Below, piece by piece: positions 57,764 through 64,000 of a DNA stretch of 64,000 bases. Origin of the DNA: Brienomyrus brachyistius (lineage: Eukaryota > Chordata > Actinopteri > Osteoglossiformes > Mormyridae); NCBI RefSeq assembly GCF_023856365.1, contig NC_064542.1, forward strand, positions 23,097,838 to 23,161,837, in the 5' to 3' direction. The translations under genes were made by a program, and so were the position numbers. Position 1 is the first letter of the stretch. Each line of letters begins with the position of its first letter. Under the pieces are notes generated by a model that was not told where the DNA came from, did no database searches, and worked only from the letters and a program-made list of their open reading frames with translations.

Positions 57764-58037
57764 TGTCAGGTTCCGGGAGCGCGGGCCGGCGATGCGGGCA
57801 GAAAGCAGGCGAGCAGGTAAAAGACGGGAAAACGGGAATTTATTTGGGAAACGGGGTGCAGGAAACATCAGACGTCGACTAACATCAATGACAGACACTG
57901 AACTCTGGTAAGACATGGACTCAAATAGACAGGACTGGTTGAAAATAATCGGGCACAGCTGGGTACGATCAGGGAAGCACACGTGGATAATCAGGGGGGC
58001 GTGGCACACACGAGGATCGTACGAGTTGGGCGTGACA
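57764..58037. mobile_element. Possible solo LTR (TGTCA...TGACA)
   Basis: A 274-bp stretch starts TGTCAGGTTCCGGGAGC and ends GGGCGTGACA, giving the TG...CA boundary and short inverted ends TGTCA/TGACA of LTRs. The interior words (GGCGATGCGGGCAG, GGGCACAGCTGGGTACGATC, CACACGTGGATAATCAGGGG) resemble fish LTR-type repeats. No target duplication is evident at these borders, so the ends or the class may be wrong. Confidence 0.4.
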
Positions 58038-58744
58038 GACAGGTCACTTCAAGGTCAATTTCAAGGTCATCACCTCTAATGTCAGTGATCACCATGAAAG
58101 TGCATTATCCAGCCTTGGCTCTCAGCAGCATCAGCCTTTGGGTCCTAGTACAGATATGTGCAGGCAAGCAGAAAATGACTGTAGATAAGTGCCATTTCTT
58201 AACTGATTTTCTTGGGCAGGTCATTGAAGCATTCGAACACTTCTGTCTCGAGTGTGGAGCGAAACACAAGCCCTGTACTGTATTGGGTTTGCATGATACC
58301 GGAGGGGGACTCAGATTTAGCCATTATATGAAATGTAACTCGGATTGGTGGAGGGGGGGGTAACATGGTGATAACGGTCATCACCAAAAATGGCGGTCCC
58401 TCACTTCATCACTGGTTAACTAACCTGCCATCTCGCCCTCCATAACATGGGCCCTCGGCAGCCCTCCATTCTTTCTCTCGCTCTCTAATTCAAATCTGTC
58501 GGCATGGTGAGTAGTCATCAGACCACCAAGTGTGATAGGATAATGGTGAGATTAGCTGTTATAAAACTTAAAGCCGCCTGTTCTGTGCAGGTGCCACTGG
58601 CACAAGGACCCCGTCTCCCATTGAAATCTGTTTTTTAGGCCTGCGGAAAATTCCCCCTTTTCTCTGGAAATTTTAATATGAAATATTTTGGAGTGTGTGA
58701 GGGTTGGCTTCCTGGGAAATAAGTGAACCCCTTTACAGCCAAAC

Positions 58745-59045
58745 AAAGTGAGCCTGATCTAAAGCGGAATGATGGAGTCATACCTCGGCCGACTTCTTTC
58801 TTGGGGAATTCTTAGGAAACTTCTCTTACAAGATAATTAATATTAGTTGGCAAAGCTGTATTCTCTTTGGCCTTCTGGGGCTGTCTAGTGTTAAAGGATT
58901 TGAAAAAGCAATTTCCTTTAAGCAAAAACAGGCTTTATTTGTTTAAACATTTTAATTAAGAGACTTCAGTAGAATGCATGCTAATTAATTTAAATTAAAA
59001 TTGCAGCATAAATTAAGGCGAGGTGCATCGTGTGAGAGCGTGGCG
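58745..59045. promoter_or_regulatory. Candidate conserved noncoding element
   Basis: AT-rich unique DNA with many homeodomain/fork-head-like words: GATAATTAATATTAG, TTATTTGTTTAAACATTTTAATTAAG, GCATGCTAATTAATTTAAATTAAAATTGC. It is free of transposon signatures. It is proposed only on composition; a cross-species alignment is needed to confirm. Confidence 0.25.
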
Positions 59046-59819
59046 TACCTGACGTACTAATGGGATATCTCCTTATGAGTCTGCATGTCCGCACGGGGTT
59101 GGGTGTGGCCGTCATGCTCCGAGGCCTCGAGCCACAGTCCCAGAGTTATTAGGGAGAAGCGCTTCTTAGCCCTCTCCTTTGCTGGCTCCGCTCTTTTCAG
59201 CTTTGCTCAGCACTCTACACTTGTCTACAAACGCTGAAGCGTTTGCATCCCGACCCTTCCGTCTGCCGTGATCTTGGTCTTTCTGGTCGCTGGGAAGTTC
59301 GGACAGCATGGTTTGCGATGGTAAGAGGAGCCCATGTGACACGGGGATTCTGGGTCGGAGGGGAAACAGAAACAGAAGGCAAATGTGTTTCCTGGGAAAA
59401 AAACGTAGGGAGTCAGAAATTGGCCAGGTTGTGGAGAGAGCTTCACTGGGGTAGGCAGATGGGCATCAGAGATTGGGTGGCTATCTGGGCCTGAGAGAAT
59501 TAACAGAACTGAGTGGTACTTGATCACAGGTGAAGTGAATGAATGTGACTAGGCAGCCACTATCGGTGAAAGGTGTACACTTAGTTACCTGCTGCTCCGC
59601 CTGTGCCGCCCCCTGTTACCTGCTGCTCCCCGGAGGCCTCACTGTGAAAACTGGCGGAAGGAGCTGGAATCCTACATTTCTGTTTATTAGAGCCTAAGTT
59701 TGCCCTGGTATAGACTCAGTCCTTTACGGGAGGACCTCGTATCAAGATTAATAGGAAGACTTTGGAGAGAAGGGCAGAATAAGCATTGTTACTCACTGTC
59801 CAAAAAGCACAAACACATG

Positions 59820-60165
59820 GAGAGAACCGTATCACCGACTGTAAGGAACATGGTCCAGAGACAACAGCATTACCTCCAATGGAAAAACCCAGTCAAGGAC
59901 TGCAAGGAACATGGTCCAGAGAGAACATTGTTATGCCCAATGAAAAGCCCGGTCAAGGACTGTAAGGAACATGGTCCAGAGAGAACATTGTTACGCCCAA
60001 TGAAAAGCTCGGTCGAGGACTGTAAGGAACATGGTCCAGAGAGAACATTGTTACGCCCATTGAAAGGCCGGGTGAGGACTGTGAAGAACATGGTCCAGAG
60101 AGAACAAAGTTATTCCCAAGGAAGAACTCTGACATGGATTGTAAGGAACATGCCCGTGGAGTGTC
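59820..60165. repeat. 60-bp minisatellite, about 6 copies
   Basis: AAGGAACATGGTCCAGAG occurs at 59843, 59904, 59964 and 60024, with variants near 60084 and 60143. The unit of 20 codons gives a 166-codon plus-strand frame with a 20-residue repeat (CKEHGPERTLL..), but the repeat drifts between frames in the outer copies and no splice or promoter context supports a gene. Confidence 0.9.
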
Positions 60166-63100
60166 CATCATTCGGGCATATGTGCCTTTATGGTGTGTAA
60201 GTGATGGCCTGTTAGCTCAGCCAGTGCTGGTCTAATGAGATGAGTCTGTGATATTTCTCATGGGCTTGGTTTGGCTTCCGTGAAGCTACTTCCACCATAG
60301 TTGAGCTGGATTGGATGGCTGTGAGGTGTGATCCCAGCTCTGGAACCCCCATCACCCGGGAAGGGAATTCAGGCCTGCTCAGGACTCCCTCCCTACCCCC
60401 CTCCCCCTGTTAATTTATTTTTAATACTGCAGGAGCTCTGAGGGTCAAACAGACTGACAGAGCAGCTGTGGCTGTTTCATCTCCCTGATAAATAAGAAAT
60501 AATGGCCTTAGGATCCAACTGCTAATTGGAAGAGTACAGAGCATTTCTGTCTTTAAATGGGCAGGGTGATTTGTGTGGGGACTTCCTCACAACACCCCCC
60601 CCCCCCCACCGCCCGCCAAACAAAAAATTCTACTATCCTGTTAAACACTGTCATAGTTGTGGTGTTTGAGAACATCTGAAGGTTTACTGAGTTGGTGAAA
60701 CAGAGAGAACATTCTCCCCACCTTCTAATACCTGCCTGCAGTAGATAGGACTGTCGGCTGAGATGATGCTAGAGGCTGGACCTCGGGTAACAGACCCAGT
60801 CAGGACTTGGGTGTTTCTATGACACAGCTGGAGCATCTCGATCTGAATACAGTCCTTCCCCGCTCCGGTTTTCTTTCTGCCAACTGCTTTTGTGCCTTGC
60901 CCTCAGCACTCTCTACTCTTGGGCCGTTTGCATGAAAAATCATGGCTAGATGTCTCTCCACCTGACTTATGGGTAGATATCTTCACGAAACTGGTTGAGT
61001 TATATTTGCATAGTTGAGGCTAGTGGATGTCCGATGCCTGCTGCGGTTGAAAATGATGCAATAGCAGACAAAAGAGCACGTCCGCTTTGCCCGTCAGCAA
61101 GTTACTCACAGTCTGTGCCTACGTGGCAGCGGACCACAACATTACAGGACACTGTTTTGGGTTGTCTTTGGAGGAGGGACGAGCAGCGGAACTACACCGT
61201 TACTCACCATTACTCAGTGTTCACCATAGAAATGTCTATCAGGGACATATTCACATGCTCTCACATGCAGTCACGTAACGGGAAAGGGAATGGAATATGT
61301 AGAGGCAGTTGATGTACGTGATGTGTAGAATCGTGACCTGCACTGAATGCATGTTTAAGGAAATGTTGCCCATCAGTGCTTCAGCGAGTGTCTCTGTAGA
61401 CCTAGACAGACTGACTTTCCAATGCTGTATTTCTAACAGCCTTGCGTAAATTTTCTCACATCTCGACATTTAATCTTTTTAATGGCAAGCAATTTGAGAA
61501 TAATTTTGAAGTACTGACAAGCTCAGTGCAGGGATGGAGGGGGGAAATCATTTAATATTAAACAGATCTATTATTGTAGCATGCTACCAAACATCAAAAA
61601 CTAAAGGAAACCAAGGCCAGGCGAATACTGCAGAATTTTCCCGAGTGTGTTACCTAACCTTATGAGTGTGGTGCGTTTCTGTGCCAGCTTTGGTGTAGAA
61701 TTTGCAGTGACTGTACTTTCAGAGCTGTGCTGGTCCTGTCCCTGATTTGAAGGCAGGCTACAGTTAATTAGACACTTCACTCACTGATAGTGCCAGTTGT
61801 ATCTCTAGAACAAAGAGTGCAGACACTTCAGTCTTTGTTTCTCCCAGCTCTAGACTGACAAGTACATAATCAAAAGAGTATGAATGTAATGTGGAAGAGC
61901 CATATTTTTTAGGTGTCACAGTGAAGACCCACATGAGAATTGTTGGGCTTTTTTGTTGTTTGTTTGTTTTTTTCTTTGTCACTGAACATGAGCCGGGGTC
62001 CTGTCTGGAATATCTGCCCGTTATAATGACAGATTTCCACAGTGTGAAAGAGCCCATCTCAGAGTTCAAGGAACAGCTGATGAATTGATAGTGCTGAAAC
62101 ATCTTTTCTTAGCTTGGCACCACACGTATCCTGGGATGGTGGATTCAGGATCATTCTTTTACCTTTGGGCCTTGGATGTCTCTGTAGACCCTGGGATTTC
62201 TTGATGGAGCTTGAGATGTTTCTGGTGTGGCATGTTTCTGTGAAGCTTGGAGCCTCGAGGTCCTTGAATTGCATTGTGGATCTTGAGAGCTTTCAGGCTT
62301 GGATCTTCTTGCTAAACATCGCTGTTCTCAGAGGATGTGAGTAATGGAATGAAGGCTTTAAGGCATGATGCTCCCAACCCTCCGTGGATTCCGAGTCTTC
62401 TGGGGTTAAAAATGGCCATGGTTATTGTTTTCTCCTCTCTCTTTGTTGCCTTGTTGAAGCGATACATCAAGGTCGGCAGGTAGCTGTTGTTCTTACAGTA
62501 GATATGCTTTTATTTAGTTTTTTCTAAGGCTGTTTTTGAAGCAGTATTTTAATCTTTTTTCCTGCAGTATATCTTTAAAAATGCTTTTTTTGATTTATTG
62601 TCTTAAGAGAAATACTGCCAGCAGTATACAAACAGTGCAAGGGTATACTTTCTCAAGTAGTCCCTTTTAAACTCCACAAACATGCATCAATCATTTTTAT
62701 CTGCACATTTGCTTTGTCGCCTTTTAATTGACTCTGATTGACGTGGGCTTTCTTTTTCATTATAATCGAAAAAAATCCTCGTACGGCTGAAAAGGTATTC
62801 CAGATAATAATGAAACAGTTGCCTTCCATCTGTAGGATTTGTAGCGACAAGATGAAACACACTGTTTGCCACAGATTGCTGCAAATGATTAAATTAAAGC
62901 CACACCAGAGAGGCTTGTGGGGCCAACAGGAGCTTGTGAGGTTCTGGTCCAATTGGGTCCATCTGGATGTGGCAGGCAGCCTGCCTGCCTCCCATTTGAC
63001 TGTCTCTGCAGGAAGGAACCAGGCTTGGCCTGCAGGCCTCGGATGGCTCAGTCCAAGCCCCAGACGTGGCAGTTTCACTGTAACCCAGATCCAGAACTAT

Positions 63101-63427
63101 GTCACCTCACATCAGCGTTGAATGGGAGTTGGGAGATGAAGTGACGTCCACATTAACGGAGAGCCTCCGAAGATGGCACACGTGATTGAGCTGCTGTGCC
63201 ACTAGGCTGCGAGAGATGGTCCTGCGGCAGTGAGCGCTGGAAGCGGCAAGCAAGGAGCATACGACTGGTGATGGGATGAGGGCCAAAGAAAAGCCATAAG
63301 AACACAACAGCAGCAGATTTGTAAGGGCTTATCAAGAAAAGATTGTTCTCCCTCTGAATCAGCAGTGCAGATATTGACTTTAGGCATTTCGTCTCAAAAA
63401 TTTTTTTATTCATGGTTCTTTTTGGGT
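60166..63427 (+). other. Noncoding stretch, nothing firm
   Basis: It includes a C-run at 60594-60607 and a splice-acceptor-like CTGTCTCTGCAG at 63011 followed by a 36-codon phase-1 open stretch with no good donor. The rest is unremarkable. Confidence 0.4.
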
Positions 63428-64000
63428 GAAATGGGCAGTGCATGACAGTGGATGGTAAATCCCTACCATTTCATTGGGGGTGAGTGACAGCGTGAGGTGA
63501 ATTGCTACTATTCCATTGGCTTACGTTGGGTTAAATGGGCAATGAGTGATAGAAGACTGTAAATCCCTACCATTTCTTTGGCTCTCGTTGGGTTAAACAG
63601 CCAGTCAGTGTCAGTATGAGGTGAATTGCCACTATTTCATTGGCTTGTATTGGGCTAAATGGGCAATTAATGACAGCAGATGGTAAATCCCTACCATTTC
63701 ATTGGCTCTCGTTCGGTTGAACGGCTGGTGAGTGATAATGTATGGTGAATTGCTGCAGTTTCATTGGTTCTCATTGGATTAAATGGGCAGTGAGTGACAG
63801 CAGACAGGGAATCCTTACAATTTCATTAGCTCTTGCTGGGTTAAATGGGCAGTAAGTGATAGCGTGTGGTGAATCCCAACCATTTCATTGGCTTTAGTTG
63901 GGGTAAGGAGGCAACTAGTGACAGCGTGTGGTGAATCCCTACCATTTCATTGGGTCTTGTTGGGTTAAATAGGCAGCTAGTGACAGCGTGTGGTGAATCC
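63428..64000. repeat. 62-bp minisatellite, about 9 copies, continues past the window end
   Basis: Head-to-tail units of about 62 bp, built from GGGTTAAATGGGCAGTGAGTG, ACAGCGTGTGGTGAATCCC and TACCATTTCATTGGCTC. The ATTGG of each copy (near 63470, 63515, 63638, 63700, 63760, 63886, 63948) is an inverted CCAAT word. Units differ by 10-25 percent. Similar variants alternate (AATCCC versus AATTGC types), suggesting a two-unit (about 124 bp) higher-order period. Confidence 0.92.

Noticed and set aside
58092..58363. Frame starting MKVHYPALALSSISLWVLVQ, signal-peptide-like, with CLECGAKHKPC
   Set aside because: No promoter, no convincing splice sites and no recognisable family; about 90 codons in GC-balanced DNA can occur by chance.
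63012..63120. Possible phase-1 terminal exon after CTGTCTCTGCAG
   Set aside because: The frame is open only for 36 codons, with no polyadenylation signal close by, and the reading is of low complexity.
1..64000. CRISPR array or prokaryotic operon
   Set aside because: The tandem arrays are direct head-to-tail units without unique spacers, and the window has introns, SINEs and vertebrate-type transposons.

Overview
This is a 64-kb piece of vertebrate genomic DNA, most probably from a ray-finned (teleost) fish. The evidence for that is: spliceosomal exons separated by introns of 7-33 kb, long (TG)n/(TA)n/(CT)n microsatellites, abundant minisatellites, and repeats of fish type. The fish-type repeats are a tRNA-derived SINE ending in an ATGG tail, piggyBac- and hAT-like DNA transposons, and a family with GTCCCCACA ends flanked by (TG)n. 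The species cannot be named. No complete gene lies in the window, and nearly every long open reading frame is either chance or a by-product of tandem repeats whose unit is a multiple of 3 bp.

The only protein-coding signal is a fragment of one plus-strand gene that probably runs past both ends. Exons are proposed at 6711-6803, 13734-13798 and 46942-47085, with an alternative first exon ending at 19954 inside a CpG-rich, promoter-like stretch. The last exon can be read in only one frame (entry phase 1). Both the 13734-13798 exon and the alternative first exon leave in exactly that phase, so the locus looks like a gene with a long form and a shorter form started at an internal promoter. The 46942-47085 exon encodes a Ser/Thr/Asn-rich stretch ending in a basic, nuclear-localisation-like KKRKRP motif, which suggests a nuclear regulator. 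I could not recognise the family and give no symbol. A weaker exon candidate is at 55027-55080.

Layout: 1-8.4 kb is intron with one GTCCCCACA repeat and the first exon. 8.45-10.44 kb is a 30-copy array of a 66-bp unit. 10.9-13.9 kb is microsatellite, a second GTCCCCACA copy and an exon. 14.74-16.54 kb is an internally deleted piggyBac element that keeps N- and C-terminal transposase remnants and has been hit by a SINE with a perfect 12-bp target duplication. 18.6-20.8 kb is the CpG-rich alternative promoter. 20.8-46.9 kb is one very long intron holding two non-autonomous TIR transposons, an 89-bp array, a degenerate 51-60-bp array and two further GTCCCCACA copies. 46.9 kb is the exon with the basic motif. 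47-64 kb is intron with a hAT-like element, a 51-bp G-rich array open in all six frames, another GTCCCCACA copy, a possible solo LTR, a 60-bp array and a 62-bp array that runs off the end.

Nothing resembles a bacterial operon, CRISPR array or other prokaryotic system. The most interesting items are the alternative-promoter gene structure, the piggyBac derivative that retains both ends of its transposase while lacking the middle, and the 51-bp array that offers a potential G-quadruplex in every unit.
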